From Paramecium sonneborni (lineage: Eukaryota > Ciliophora > Oligohymenophorea > Peniculida > Parameciidae), in the NCBI GenBank assembly GCA_905182985.1, contig CAJJDN010000040.1, forward strand, positions 530,317-594,316: a DNA stretch of 64,000 nt, read 5' to 3'. A model generated the notes under the pieces. The model was not told where the DNA came from, did no database searches, and was given only the letters and a program-made list of their open reading frames with translations. This document shows, piece by piece, positions 12,259 to 23,528 of the stretch. Position numbers and translations under genes: made by a program. Within the stretch, counting starts at the first letter, position 1; the number at the start of each line of letters is the position of its first letter.

Positions 12259-12924
12259 TTAATTAAAATATTCAAAAACGAATACACATAACTCATATCA
12301 TTGATATTGATGACTCTTTTCTAGGTTATTATATATCTTATCCCTCAGATTCATCTTCTTCAGATGGTACTTCAGAATCTACTTCTTCATCATCCATTTA
12401 ATCTTCATCTTCTTATCCATCTTCCCCTTCTTCTTAATATTCCTCATCCTCATCTGAATTTTCTTAAAAATTTGGCTAATATTTATTAATCTAATTGTTT
12501 TACCAGAAGTAAATCTGAAGGAAGTGTCTTTTGAACTTTTGATGGACTAACGCTTAAATCAGTCTTACTATTCTATGATAATAATACTGATATGCTTCTT
12601 GAAGCCTTTTCAAGTGTTTATATTATTTTATTATCAGCTACAACTGCACTTTTCGTTTTAGACAATGATAAAGATTTCTTAGCAGATATTTACTATTAAA
12701 AATTCATTTTTAATGACTTCAATGAACCTGTTAGATTTATCAATTATTAATTTAATTTTTTATTCTTCTCAACTGCTTCCTTATTTTCTGCTTCTAAAAT
12801 GAAACTTTACTTTCTGACTCTGTAATTCTCAGATTCTAAATTCTTTATTTTCTCTCTTAATTATTTTATTTTTTATTCAAGCGATTTCTAAAAATATTAT
12901 ATTTATTTACATTATTATTCTCTA
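11720..12924. repeat. Direct duplication, left copy (1,205 bp)
   Basis: This block recurs, identical as far as I can compare, at 12926-14130 with a constant offset of 1,206 bp. The copies abut at a single N (12925). It covers the N-terminal half of a trichocyst matrix protein gene and the C-terminal part of the neighbouring coiled-coil gene. Contig ends that overlap but were not merged would look exactly like this. Confidence 0.93.
12293..12924 (-). CDS. Truncated left copy of the acidic-tail coiled-coil gene
   Basis: Only the C-terminal part is present, ending at TGA 12295-12293 and cut by the N at 12925. It is identical to the end of the complete gene at 13499-15514, including the 28-nt intron (at 12476-12503 by offset) and the Glu/Asp-rich tail. 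It should not be counted as a separate gene unless the duplication is shown to be real. Confidence 0.7.
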
Positions 12925-12925
12925 N
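12925..12925. other. Sequence gap (single N) at a duplication junction
   Basis: The ambiguous base sits exactly between the two copies of the 1,205-bp repeat. It probably marks a contig join of unknown true size. Confidence 0.9.
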
Positions 12926-13464
12926 AATACCTTAAGATAAGATTTTTTTAGCTTCTTAAAGTGCAGAAACTAAACCTACTAATTCATCTCTTCTTTGTTC
13001 AAATTCTTGCTAATTAAATTTTATAATTAATTTACTCTTTAAACATTTCTCGCTTCCTATAATACACTAATTCTATCTAAATTTCTTTATTCTTCTCCTT
13101 ATTTATCAAATAATTGTTGTTTCTTATCATTTTATTCTTATTAAAGTAATGGTAATCTTTCTTCTGATGTTGCTTTACGTTCTTTAGCAATAGTTAAAAC
13201 AGCTGTTGCAGCACTTGAAGCATCTTAACATGTTTTTAATTATCCATTAATTTCATCATCTTCAACTCTTTATTCATTGTTAAGATCATCTTTCATTTAT
13301 TTTAGAAGATGAACAACTGTATCTGCTGTATGTTCTTAAGATAATTAGACTTAAAGAGTTTAGATGATTGTTTTTCCAAAATCACTATTTCTTAATTAAG
13401 CAAAAAAGCTTTCATCTCTTGCAAATGTAGTTCCAATCAAAAAAACCAATAAAATGATCTTCAT
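12926..13464 (-). CDS. Partial second copy of trichocyst matrix protein (N-terminal half)
   Basis: The start ATG (13464-13462), signal peptide and first helices are identical to the gene at 11110-12258. The frame is cut by the N at 12925 inside the helical region, after the 26-nt intron (13010-13035 by offset). It is most likely the same gene assembled twice. Confidence 0.7.
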
Positions 13465-14130
13465 TTAATTAAAATATTCAAAAACGAATACACATAACTC
13501 ATATCATTGATATTGATGACTCTTTTCTAGGTTATTATATATCTTATCCCTCAGATTCATCTTCTTCAGATGGTACTTCAGAATCTACTTCTTCATCATC
13601 CATTTAATCTTCATCTTCTTATCCATCTTCCCCTTCTTCTTAATATTCCTCATCCTCATCTGAATTTTCTTAAAAATTTGGCTAATATTTATTAATCTAA
13701 TTGTTTTACCAGAAGTAAATCTGAAGGAAGTGTCTTTTGAACTTTTGATGGACTAACGCTTAAATCAGTCTTACTATTCTATGATAATAATACTGATATG
13801 CTTCTTGAAGCCTTTTCAAGTGTTTATATTATTTTATTATCAGCTACAACTGCACTTTTCGTTTTAGACAATGATAAAGATTTCTTAGCAGATATTTACT
13901 ATTAAAAATTCATTTTTAATGACTTCAATGAACCTGTTAGATTTATCAATTATTAATTTAATTTTTTATTCTTCTCAACTGCTTCCTTATTTTCTGCTTC
14001 TAAAATGAAACTTTACTTTCTGACTCTGTAATTCTCAGATTCTAAATTCTTTATTTTCTCTCTTAATTATTTTATTTTTTATTCAAGCGATTTCTAAAAA
14101 TATTATATTTATTTACATTATTATTCTCTA
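12926..14130. repeat. Direct duplication, right copy (1,205 bp)
   Basis: The right-hand partner of 11720-12924. From 14131 onward the sequence is unique and completes the coiled-coil gene. The left copy continues uniquely leftward into the complete matrix protein gene. Each gene is therefore whole in one copy only, as in an unmerged overlap. Confidence 0.93.
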
Positions 14131-15514
14131 AAATCTGTTAAAATTTATCAGAACTTTAAGGAGAATCTGATACTAATTTCAAATTTCTAATAAATTTACA
14201 TATTTAAAATGTATTTACTGTTAAAGAATAATCTGGAATTGTTGGATGAACACATAAAACTAATGATATTTATAATTATGGCCATCTTAAAATTTATGTT
14301 AATTCCTTTCCTTTATCCTTCATTGCTAAAGATTCATTTAAGCCTTCTTCTGCATTTTAAAACTATCTCTAATTCAAATTCTAATTTGATGTAAAACAAA
14401 AAAACTTTTTCATTTGAGTTTCTTTAAGAAATTATAATTCTGTTTCTATGTAAAGCTTTCTTACTTTAACATATTTCTTACTATTATCTTTAATTGTCAT
14501 TTTAAGTTTATTAAGTATTATTAATCTCAATTTTGATATTGATAATTCTATCTCTCTTACCTTGCTTTCACTATCCCTTTTACTTTATTCTTTATTAACA
14601 AGAATTTCACTATCACATGGATGTTTAGGCTAACCATTAAAGAATTCTTCATATACAATCTTAACTGTCAATTATTTGTAATCTTCATTTTATTAAAAGA
14701 TTTCATATTGTTATTTTATTTAAGATATTAATGTATCTAAATATTATATTAGAAAATGCTTCTTATATGTTCTTGATGCTCCATAAATCAAACATAATTA
14801 ATTCGATAATAGAATCCCTTTACCTTAATGAATACTATGCTATCTATCTAATTATTATAGTGAGTGTTAGAGATCTTAACTTATTATATCAAAATGATAA
14901 GTGTCAAAATAGGATTACTCTAATCCTGATTTTAATTATTTGATTACTTTAACATTTTCGTATTTTCCTTTAATAATATCCACATATTAAGATTTGAAAT
15001 TTTAGGAACCTTTGATAAATAATAAACTTGCCACATCTTTTGGATGATCTTTTGTTGACTTTAGTATAGCACTAGGATTTAGTTACTTTTATGGTGTACT
15101 ATATTAAACTATTGATTTATCTAATTTAGAAGGAGATGATATCCTTTATCGTAATTATCTTATTTCATTCTTCAATTTCACATTCTCCTATTATAAATTT
15201 GAAAGTGTTTTATCATAATATTTCACTTGATTGTTTTATATCTATTTAAGTAAATTGTTATTATCTTTTTGCAATTATTTTATTTGTTGCTATTATTCTT
15301 TGTTATTATTCTGCAAAGATTAGAATGCCTCAATAGTAATTCCTAACTATTAAAATTATGAAAATTAAGAAATTTAGTTTTGTAAATCAAAATTTTATTG
15401 TTACAAATATTCAATATTCTTTTCCTAGTATTGGATTTGCTCTTCTAAACTCTTAAATTACATCATTAAATTTTGTTAAATAAATTTAATTTATTTCTTA
15501 AGAAAAGTTTTCAT
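13499..15514 (-). CDS. Coiled-coil protein with acidic C-terminal tail (654 aa)
   Basis: The gene reads leftward from ATG 15514. Introns at 14094-14116 (23 nt) and 13682-13709 (28 nt) give exactly 655 codons. Residues 1-150 and about 430-530 are Gln/Lys/Glu-rich and coiled-coil-like. Between them is a more globular region containing VVLCVHPTIPDYSL-like beta strands and a FNGQPKHPCDSE loop. The last 50 residues are strongly acidic (EEGEDGQEDEDQMDDEE, then EVPSEEDESEG). No family was recognised. A cytoskeletal or basal-body role is possible for such proteins in ciliates but is only inference. The 3' 632 bp are duplicated to the left of the N at 12925. Confidence 0.68.
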
Positions 15515-15547
15515 TTACTCATATTACTAATTAAATATTGAAACAAA

Positions 15548-16002
15548 ATGAATTTAAAACTACATAAATAAATACCAATATTATTTCTTGTATCAATAGA
15601 TTTAATATATAATTATTTTTTTAATAGTTTAATTTTTATAGTAATGAAACTAATTATTTACTTAAAGATTGATAAATACAAGGAACAAAATTTACAATTA
15701 TACTGAATAATGAAGAAATACCTATGAAGATTTAATACTTTTAATAAAAATGCAATTTTAGAAAAAATAGTCTTATTTATAACCTCAAAAGAGAACGATA
15801 TATTTTAGTTTATTAGAATTCAAAAAAGGAATTAATTATAGATTTTTCATTAGCAAAAAAAAGCTAATAGATTCTTGAAAAAGTATTTATTAATATAATT
15901 TGTTGTTAAATGTAGTATATAATTTTATCAGAAGTATGGGGTGGATAAAAAGAAAATAAAGAAAAATAAAAGATCTTAGACTTTTTTAAAAAAATTAAAT
16001 GA
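15548..16002 (+). pseudogene. Short gene remnant with an in-frame TGA
   Basis: An open frame from 15673 to the TGA at 16000-16002 encodes about 110 residues that look coding (GTKFTIILNNEEIPMKIQYF, then FSLAKKSQQILEK). The same frame continues upstream (FYSNETNYLLKD) but is broken by TGA at 15670-15672. Joining it to the ATG at 15548 needs a 38-nt intron, longer than any other here. An internal start at 15724 would leave 92 residues. Either a decayed gene or a small gene whose first exon I misplace. Product unknown. Confidence 0.35.
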
Positions 16003-16073
16003 ATATAGCAATTTATAAATAGTGAAATAAAATAAATCGTAAATAAATTTATTTTAGAAAATATCATTTTAAT

Positions 16074-16972
16074 ATGCTCCTTTCTACATCGAAACTTACA
16101 ACATCAAAATTATAAAGATCATAATTATCATAATTATCGAGTCCCTAGAGATCAAATGTCAATTATCTCAGTTAAGAGTTAGATTCACCTGCTAGATAAA
16201 GAATCAAGTTATTATCTGATAAATGGAATCACATTTAGAATGGTATTGATAAGGATAAATTGGAAAAGAGAGAAGTATTAGAGGAGAGAATAAAAATAAT
16301 TGAAGATGTTCTATCATAAGAAAAACCAAAAGATGAATAAAGATTTAAGGTGCTAAAAGATCAAGTATTAAAATTGTAAGATCATGCACATAATCAAAAA
16401 TCTGAAAGAGAAGTATTAATTATTTATTAGAATAGGCATTTGATGATAAAAAAGAGAAAGATTTTAGAATATTATCTGATAATGTTGCACTTTCTTTTGA
16501 GTAAGAAAAAAATTCAAGAGGAATTGCAGAAACAAAACTCTAAAAATAAATTGATGAAAGATTTGCATAAATTACTTTGACTATAACTAGAAACACTCAT
16601 TAATATGAAGATAGAAGTCAAGCTAAAATAGCAGAAGTCTTATAATAAGTTTAAGTAGTAAAAAACTAATTGGATTAAGAAAGATAATCAAGGTATTTAA
16701 TATATAAATTATTAAATAGAGAAGAATCTGCTGAATCATTAACTGAATAAATTGATTCAGAAATTAATAAATTTTCAGATTAATTACTTATTGAAAAGAA
16801 AGTTAGAGAAGAAACATAAGGAAAGATATTTAGAATGATTGAAGATGTTCATGGAAAATTATAACAAGATATTAATTTTGAAAGAAGAGAGAGAGAAGCT
16901 ACAACTGAAGCTTTATTAAAATTATTGGAAGATGCATGCATTAAAATTGATAAAAATTTTAGATCATTCTGA
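16074..16972 (+). CDS. SF-assemblin / beta-giardin family striated-fibre protein
   Basis: Introns at 16413-16435 (23 nt) and 16693-16719 (27 nt) give 283 codons, the usual size of SF-assemblins. The first 45 residues are a Ser/Thr/Pro/Gln-rich head; the rest is one continuous segmented coiled coil with the family's spacing. Recognisable blocks are KLLSDKWNHIQNGIDKDKLE at the head-rod boundary, FERREREATTEALLKLLEDA near the end and a central DERFAQITLTI stretch. In ciliates these proteins build the kinetodesmal fibres attached to basal bodies. Assignment rests on length, rod pattern and the terminal motif. The start is the first ATG after a TGA-containing leader. Confidence 0.8.
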
Positions 16973-17074
16973 TTTAGCATCAATAATATATAAATTATAT
17001 ATAAATATTTCAAAATAATGAGAAAAATAGAATTTTATATATTATTTAATTAATATTAAAATTCTTTTTTAAAT

Positions 17075-17929
17075 ATGAAAAAAGATTAACTAATTAAATG
17101 GATATCAAATGTTATTAAAACAAAAATAATGAAAAGAGAGAATTAGTGTATTTATGAATTAGAAGCTAAAATTGGAAAATTTAAAGGATAAAATTTCAAT
17201 TCAAATAAATATTTGGAATCTATAAAAGGAATGGAATAATTAGATAAAAGTAAGGCAAAATATTAATTTGAATCTAAGATAAACATAAATTAATATAATA
17301 ATGCTTATGATTATCTTAAATAAAAAGAAAATTAAGTCTTAATTAAAAGATTAGACTTTTCATTAAATAAATAGCAAAGAAATTCATTTTAAATAATCAA
17401 TGATTAAATATCAGCTATATTAATAGAAAAATAAAAGAATTTATAAGAACATATTGATATCATAAATGATAAGATTTAATTTAGAATATCTCTAAATTAA
17501 GAAAAAACTCTTTCAAGATCTCTTAAAGATATAATTGCATAAATGCCATCAAGAAAACAACATGCAAATTTTATTAGATTAAAATAAACATTATTTGTAA
17601 AAGAGAACAATTTAGAATTTGCACTTTCTAAAGTAGCTTCCATATTTAAATATGATCCTGAATTTTAGAAGATTATTGATGAAATAACTTCATCAAAATG
17701 TTCAAACATTTAAATAAAATTAGAATAAATATTTAAAGATCAGAACTTAACAGATTATGAATTTGAAATAGAAATAGCTTAGATTGAGAATTTTAATGAT
17801 GAATAAATAGAGAATTTATCAAGAGAGTTGCTTAATTAAGTGGATTTCTTCTGGAGTATATTTAATTTCAAATAAGTTGAAGATGAATAAAAGGCAGAAA
17901 AGAAAGTCAAACCTAATGAAAATGAGTGA
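17075..17929 (+). CDS. Coiled-coil protein, unknown (284 aa)
   Basis: An intronless 285-codon frame from ATG 17075 to TGA 17927-17929. It is rich in Lys, Gln, Glu, Asn and Ile with long heptad-like stretches (for example LEQIFKDQNLTDYEFEIEIA). There is no signal peptide, membrane segment or catalytic motif. It lies 102 bp after the SF-assemblin gene in the same orientation and 40 bp before the C1D gene. The length of uninterrupted frame under the ciliate code supports a real gene; no function can be given. Confidence 0.6.
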
Positions 17930-17969
17930 TTTATATATAATTTTAATATTTTATTAATATTTACAATTA

Positions 17970-18557
17970 ATGAGTATTTAAACCACACTTTAAAGTACTT
18001 AAGAGGAATTGTCAAAATTAAATACAATAATTTAATAGTTTTCATAATAAGGTAATTTGGATGAAATAACTGAGGGAATGTCTAACAAAGATTAAATTGA
18101 ACTTAATTTAAACTTGGCATATACTTTATCATCAATTTATTATTGTAAAATGTTTTAATTTTATATAGCATATTTAAAATTAAACTCTGTAGAAACTTCT
18201 ACACATCCAATAATGAATGAACTTACAAGAATATAAGAAGCTTACTAAAAATATATGCCTCAATAAATCAAATAAACTGATTAAAAATCAATTAGTTTGA
18301 ATAAAGAGGCTGCTAAACGTCTTGTTCAACCAAATTTAAAAAGCTTAGATGATAACTAAAATTATTAATAGAAACAAAAAAAATTAATACAGGAAGATAA
18401 AAATAATACTACAAGATTTGAATAACCTGAAGATATTTGGAAAAATGAAAAAGATTAATAAGAATAATCTAAATAAAAATTAATAAGAGGAAATCTTATT
18501 CCATAAACGGGTCATTTAAAATGGAAAGACCATATAGAAAAGTTAATGAAAAAATGA
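17970..18557 (+). CDS. C1D: C1D / Rrp47 family nuclear exosome cofactor
   Basis: A 187-residue protein after removal of a 24-nt intron (18145-18168). With the intron out, the core reads LAYTLSSIYSYLKLNSV followed by THPIMNELTRIQEAY, the C1D/Sas10 signature (LAY.l..ly..yLk..g....HPv..EL.Ri). Leaving it in would insert eight residues into this helix. The C-terminus is Lys/Gln-rich with KRLVQPNL, as in Rrp47/Lrp1. These proteins bind Rrp6 and help the nuclear exosome in rRNA and snoRNA 3' processing. The intron is a multiple of three with no TGA, so retention would not trigger a stop. Confidence 0.8.
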
Positions 18558-18585
18558 ATTTAATTTATTATTTTTCTAATTAATA

Positions 18586-19231
18586 ATGAATTAAAATACT
18601 AATCCAAAAGGTTACGATTAAACAAAAAAAGATGAGCTAACAAAATAAGCAAAAATAGCAAATGAATACGCAGCATTTAAAAGGAAGGAAAGTTATGGAG
18701 TTGGTTTTACTGTTCATCTTGAAAATAAAAGGTTTGATGAGTTTAAAACAGAATATGGGTTAAAAACAGTTCAAGATCTAATTAACTTAATTAATTAAAG
18801 ATAAAATCTTTAAACAAATTATTTGGCTTTTGATTCTCCATAAGGTAATAATATTTTAAGTCATGCAATTTTGCTTAAAGATTTGAATGATGTTTACTTG
18901 AAAAACATATCCTCAGGTAACAATTTAACATTTATAATAGAAAATATGGCTTATATCCATGTTTTTGGCAAAAAGAATGTTTGTACTTATTATGTTAATA
19001 AGAAATAGACAACAGTTGAGAATGTAAATTATTTGGATATTTTATTAGATAATTGATTAATTCAACAATGATCAAGAAAATTAGAATGATAAGATAGACA
19101 CAAAAAAAGATAAATATGGTGTTGGATGTAGACTTGAACCAGGAATGTAAATAAATGATAGCATTTTGAAAAGCTTGATATCTAATTATGTTGAGGAAGG
19201 TGAAGGGTTGATTAGAATATTGCCATATTGA
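18586..19231 (+). CDS. Conserved-looking hypothetical protein (206 aa)
   Basis: A 25-nt intron (19024-19048) joins two exons into 207 codons; without it the frame ends at 19056 but the second exon is plainly coding (KYGVGCRLEPGMQINDSIL). The sequence alternates beta-like and helical stretches: ESYGVGFTVHLENKRFDEF, KTVQDLINLINQRQNL, NNLTFIIENMAYIHVFG. Pairs of YGVG motifs at each end and the TVQDL/TVENI repeats suggest two copies of a small ubiquitin-like fold, but this is only an impression. Located 28 bp after C1D. No family recognised. Confidence 0.55.
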
Positions 19232-19650
19232 TATACATTTATGTATTTTTAATATATAAATATGATTTTTTTAGTTTGACTTTAATTCTATTACTTTTAT
19301 CAATAAAATTTTAATATAAGTAATTTTCAATTTTAGGAAAAGAGACACATTAATTATCTAATTTAAAGGTTTAAGTTTTGATTATTATATTTATCATAAA
19401 ATAAATATTAATAAACTTTTCTTTTTCATTATTTATTAAATAAATTTTAAAGGTATGTAATTAATCACTCTAATTATTGATATTAAAAGGGGTTTATTGT
19501 ATTAATGTACAATTATTTAGATAAATATTGATTAAAAATATTTTTTATTTACTCTAACTAACAAATTGAATAGAATTTCATAATTTAAGCAAAATTTAAT
19601 ATTTTAAACACCATTTATAATATTAATAATTTAATTTAAAATTCTATTAA
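19232..19650. other. Intergenic stretch, no gene seen
   Basis: About 420 bp of very AT-rich sequence with TGA in all frames and no coding-like block on either strand. It must hold the 3' end of the hypothetical gene and the promoter of the coiled-coil gene at 19651. Confidence 0.6.
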
Positions 19651-20712
19651 ATGATATATTAGTAGAAAAAAGAAAAAAAATTTTAGGTAGTTTTAACAAA
19701 TTGCTAATAAATCCTTATAACATGTGAACCTTTGTAACTCAAAAAAAGAATTGCTAAGATCGATTATACTGTGCCATTTGAATTTATGGCAATGGTGAAC
19801 AAAAAAAACAATTAATTATTTCAGTATGATTTCACTTAATAGAATGAAAATGATGAAGAATATTATTTGGAGCTAATTGACATTCGAATCGTTTATTAGA
19901 ATTATTTAGAATAAAAAGATTATCTTATCAAATTGTAAAATGAGAATAACTCTAACAAATAAACAATTTAGGAGCAATAAAAAACTTATTTAGATTTGTT
20001 AAGCTAAAAGGAAGATTTGTTAAACTAAAATGAGAAACTTTAAAATTAATTAAATCAAAAGATTTAAGAGATATAAATATTGAATTTAAATTTATCAACT
20101 AAAGGAGAAGATCTTTAATCATTAATCAAATAAAATAATGAACATATATAAAATATTATTAAAGAGAAGGACGATTATATTAAAAAACAACAAAAAGATT
20201 ACAATTAATAAATGAAAGAGCTCTAAGAATAAATACAACTAAGTTTAACAACAAATGATGAAAGTCTAAAAAAAATAGAATATTTGAATAAGATATCTTT
20301 TAATTAAGAAGAAGGTAGAAAATATCTTTAGAAATAATACTAAGATGCATTTTAAGGAATAATACAAGAACGTGATTTTATTTAAAATAACTATCGATAA
20401 TTAGAAGAAAAATATTTATAATAGAGTAATGAATTAGAACTCTTAAAAATAGAAAAAGAAGAATAAAAAAAAAAGATTTCATATTTACAAACAAAATTTT
20501 CTAATGTAAAATCCTCTGAAAATTCTTTAATAATTTAATATGATACTTTAAATAAAAATTTTTATATTGAAAAAAATTAAAGATCCAAGATGGAAAGAAA
20601 AAATAAAGATTTAAAATTAGAGATTTATTTTTTAAATTTAGAATCAAAAATTTTGGAATAAAAGATTCAAGATTTGAGAAAAAAAAAATAGAAATTGAAT
20701 TTATTAGATTGA
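19651..20712 (+). CDS. Long coiled-coil protein (353 aa)
   Basis: An intronless 354-codon frame. Residues 1-90 form a more globular head (VVLTNCQQILITCEPLQLKK, TVPFEFMAMVNKK, EEYYLELIDIRIVYQNYL). The remaining 260 residues are one almost unbroken coiled coil of Gln, Glu, Lys and Leu. The globular head plus coiled-coil tail recalls centriolar proteins of the SAS-6/XRCC4 superfamily, but I see no diagnostic motif (the SAS-6 PISA segment is not evident), so that is only a suggestion. Function unknown. Confidence 0.58.
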
Positions 20713-21137
20713 TATGTTATAAACATAAATCATAAAATATAATTTAGTAGAATTGATCTATTGTTAAATGTTTTTTAAATCGAGCAGAATTTCTAAAATT
20801 TCATCTATACTTCAAGTATAAAATTAAAAAAAACTTACAGCTTATGTTTAATTTAGAGAAAATCATCTTGATTTCTATATTGAATTATTTTAAGGAATAA
20901 TATTATGATGTGGAAATTGATATTATTATTAATTATAAGATTTTAGATACATATTAAAACAATTGAAAACAAGACCATTGATTAATTTGTAATTTAACGA
21001 AAACAGGCTTTTCTTGCTTGAAATAAAAAAATTCATTATTTCTTAAACCAATTAACTTAGCAAACATAGTTTAGTAAAATAATATAAAAAATCTGTAAAG
21101 TATATATTTTTATTTTCTAATATAATTAATTAAAGGA
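20713..21137. other. Intergenic stretch, no gene seen
   Basis: About 425 bp between two plus-strand genes. Short open frames only; no recognisable protein or RNA gene on either strand. Confidence 0.55.
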
Positions 21138-22595
21138 ATGAATTTTTCTGTGATGAAAGAGGAAACAGAAATTGTAGATATAACTAAGAAAAGAACAGTG
21201 AATAAATATAGGAATCTTTTCATTTTTTGGTTTATTGTTCTCATATTATATGGAGGAATTTTAATTTCCATCAATTCTATAAATAAATCATCAAAAGAAT
21301 AGAAAATAATTTAAGAGAATTAGAAGAAAATTAATAATAAAAGTAAATAAAGTTTTATTAAAGTATAAAACGAGTAGTATAATATCAAAGAATTTAAATA
21401 TGGCGATAAGAACATGAATAATATTTAGAATTAATATAATAAATTATCAGATGAATAAAAGAATAAAGAATAATATTAAAGGATGAACTAATTAAATAAA
21501 AATACTGAAATTGATTCTTAAGTATAAAATGGTTAAAAGAATGAAAATGAGCATCTTTTATAAGGAGATAACCATGATAAAATTGAAGTAAAAAGGAATG
21601 ATTAAATGCTATGTTAGAAAGGATATTATATGGATAAAAATTAAAAAGAATGTTAGCATTGTGAGGAGAAATGCTCTGAATGTTTGCATATAAGTGGAAC
21701 TTGTTATAGGTGTCATGATGAAGTAATTATTAAATTAATACTAAGTATTATCTCAATAATTATGGAAAATGTATTTAAAATTGTGAATAGATTCAATTTA
21801 ATTCATTGATTACAGATGATAATAAAAATGAGACAATCCCATTTTGTATTGGAAAAGATCATAATACTTCTTTATACATGGGAGTTTAGAAATCTTAAAG
21901 TACTCATTTTGTGATGCCTTATTTGATAATACATCCTGCATCAACTATTTTTTAGGTTTATCATAACAATTATCCAATTGTTTATTATTTTAATAAAGAT
22001 CTGTTCCATTTTGGGGATAATATTAAATTATATGATATCCTTTAGGAAGCTCAAGACAGATTATTGATTGTTGTTATTTTAGCTTGCCATACTTTATATG
22101 ATTTTCCTTTATTCAACACTTTTTTGTTTTAAAATGCTATTTAAAATATTGAATAAATTATAAAAGCTAATAACACTACTTTTCGATCATATTTTGGATA
22201 AGATTACAATGGATATGGAGTTATTAGACAATATATTTCTTAAAATAAGAAAAATACTGTAGATCTAATAATATCTGATGATCCTTCTAAAATACCATAG
22301 TATTTTTATTAATAATAAATTTAGAGAAGAAATAGAGCAAAACTAATTAATAACTCAAGAAACATAATGGACTTATGATAATTTCTAAGTTTTATACAAT
22401 TTTAAACCTGAAAAAACTATTATATTAATATAATACACAATCAAGAATAATGAACAAGATAACTACTGCGATTAATTATATTATGTTTCATTTGTATTGT
22501 GTCAAATTAGAGAAATTTAGATAAATCGTTTACAATTAATGAAATAAAACTTTGAATTTATATCATAATTTGTCGTTTAATTTAAATTAGAATGA
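21138..22595 (+). CDS. Type II membrane protein with Cys-rich domain
   Basis: A 23-nt intron (21723-21745) and a 25-nt intron (22300-22324) support a frame to TGA 22593-22595. Without the second intron it stops at 22378. The cytosolic N-terminus is basic; residues 30-50 form one membrane helix (LFIFWFIVLILYGGILISI). An Asn/Gln/Lys-rich stalk follows, then a furin-like Cys-rich segment (CQKGYYMDKNQKECQHCEEK, CSECLHISGTCYRCHDEYY). The C-terminal ectodomain has QDRLLIVVILACHTLYDFP and no further motif. Many Paramecium surface proteins carry such Cys-rich repeats; the partner is unknown. Coding-like sequence continues to 23247 but is broken, so the gene may be a recent pseudogene. Confidence 0.55.
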
Positions 22596-23247
22596 AACTC
22601 ATTTAAATTTTTGTTTAGAAATCTTAATCAAGCAAATAATCTATTTCAGTTTTTTTAGATAAAAAGAGGTATCCTAATGAATTTTAAATCAAAGTTTAAA
22701 TACAGAAGACTTTTTAATTTAAATTCATATTGTCCTCGAAGATGATAAACAATTAAAAATTCAAATTGTTATGTCGAATTTATTTTAAAATTTCTTTTTA
22801 GAATAAATTGATATTATTTTTTAACCAGATTTATCAATTCCAAATAGTTGTGGATAAAAATTCTTAAATTCAAAGTTATAAATGTAAAATATCCTTTTAT
22901 TAATTATTATCATCTAAAAAATCTAAATTAATAATTATTTTTGAAGTATCTTTTATTTAGATTTGAATGAAAAGCAGATTTAAAAATTAGATAATGCTAT
23001 TTTAATAATTGTTTTAACTAATAATGTTAAATTAAAAATAAAGAAAACTTTAAATTTAATCCATATTCTGAATTTAAATATTTAAGTATAGCAATAGTTA
23101 ATATAAAAATATATTTAGTTTAAAATTCCTATTTATATAAATAAAAGTGAGATAGTAGAGTCTGTTTTTATTGAAAAAATTTAGATTATAATTCAATTTT
23201 CTGTTTAATTAAGAAATATAATGTTCTTTAGATTTTATGAATTATGA
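22596..23247 (+). pseudogene. Broken continuation of the upstream Cys-rich membrane protein
   Basis: From 22591 one frame reads as protein for about 215 codons with beta-rich blocks (EDFLIQIHIVLEDDKQLKIQ, KSEIVESVFIEKIQIIIQFS) but contains TGA at 22678-22680 and 22942-22944 before the final TGA at 23245-23247. A frame change of one base separates it from the upstream exon; a 19-nt intron beginning GTCGTT could bridge it but would be atypical. I read this as a decaying 3' half of the preceding gene. Poorly placed introns are the alternative. Confidence 0.45.
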
Positions 23248-23528
23248 ATATTGGTTTTAATTAAGTTAATATTCTATAAAAATGATTTAATTAATATAAA
23301 ATAATTTCGTATAATTTTCTTTAGACATCTTCATAATAGTTGTTTGGTTCAATAAATATTGAATTAATTAGGAGCTTGAAGTAAATAGTATATAATTTAA
23401 GAATAATTAATAATAAATAAATTGTTTCATGTTAGTATAGAGTAATGATTAAATATATTGAATAAAAAGTATTAATATATATGTTAATTATAGAATGTAT
23501 AATTAATTATAAAATCATCATAAAAAAA

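Noticed and set aside
11720..14130. Duplication as an active transposon or retroposed copy
   Set aside because: Copies are adjacent, contain introns, have no terminal repeats, and meet exactly at an N.
15670..15672. In-frame TGA as a selenocysteine codon
   Set aside because: No Cys/Thr redox context, no homologue recognised and no visible SECIS-like hairpin nearby.
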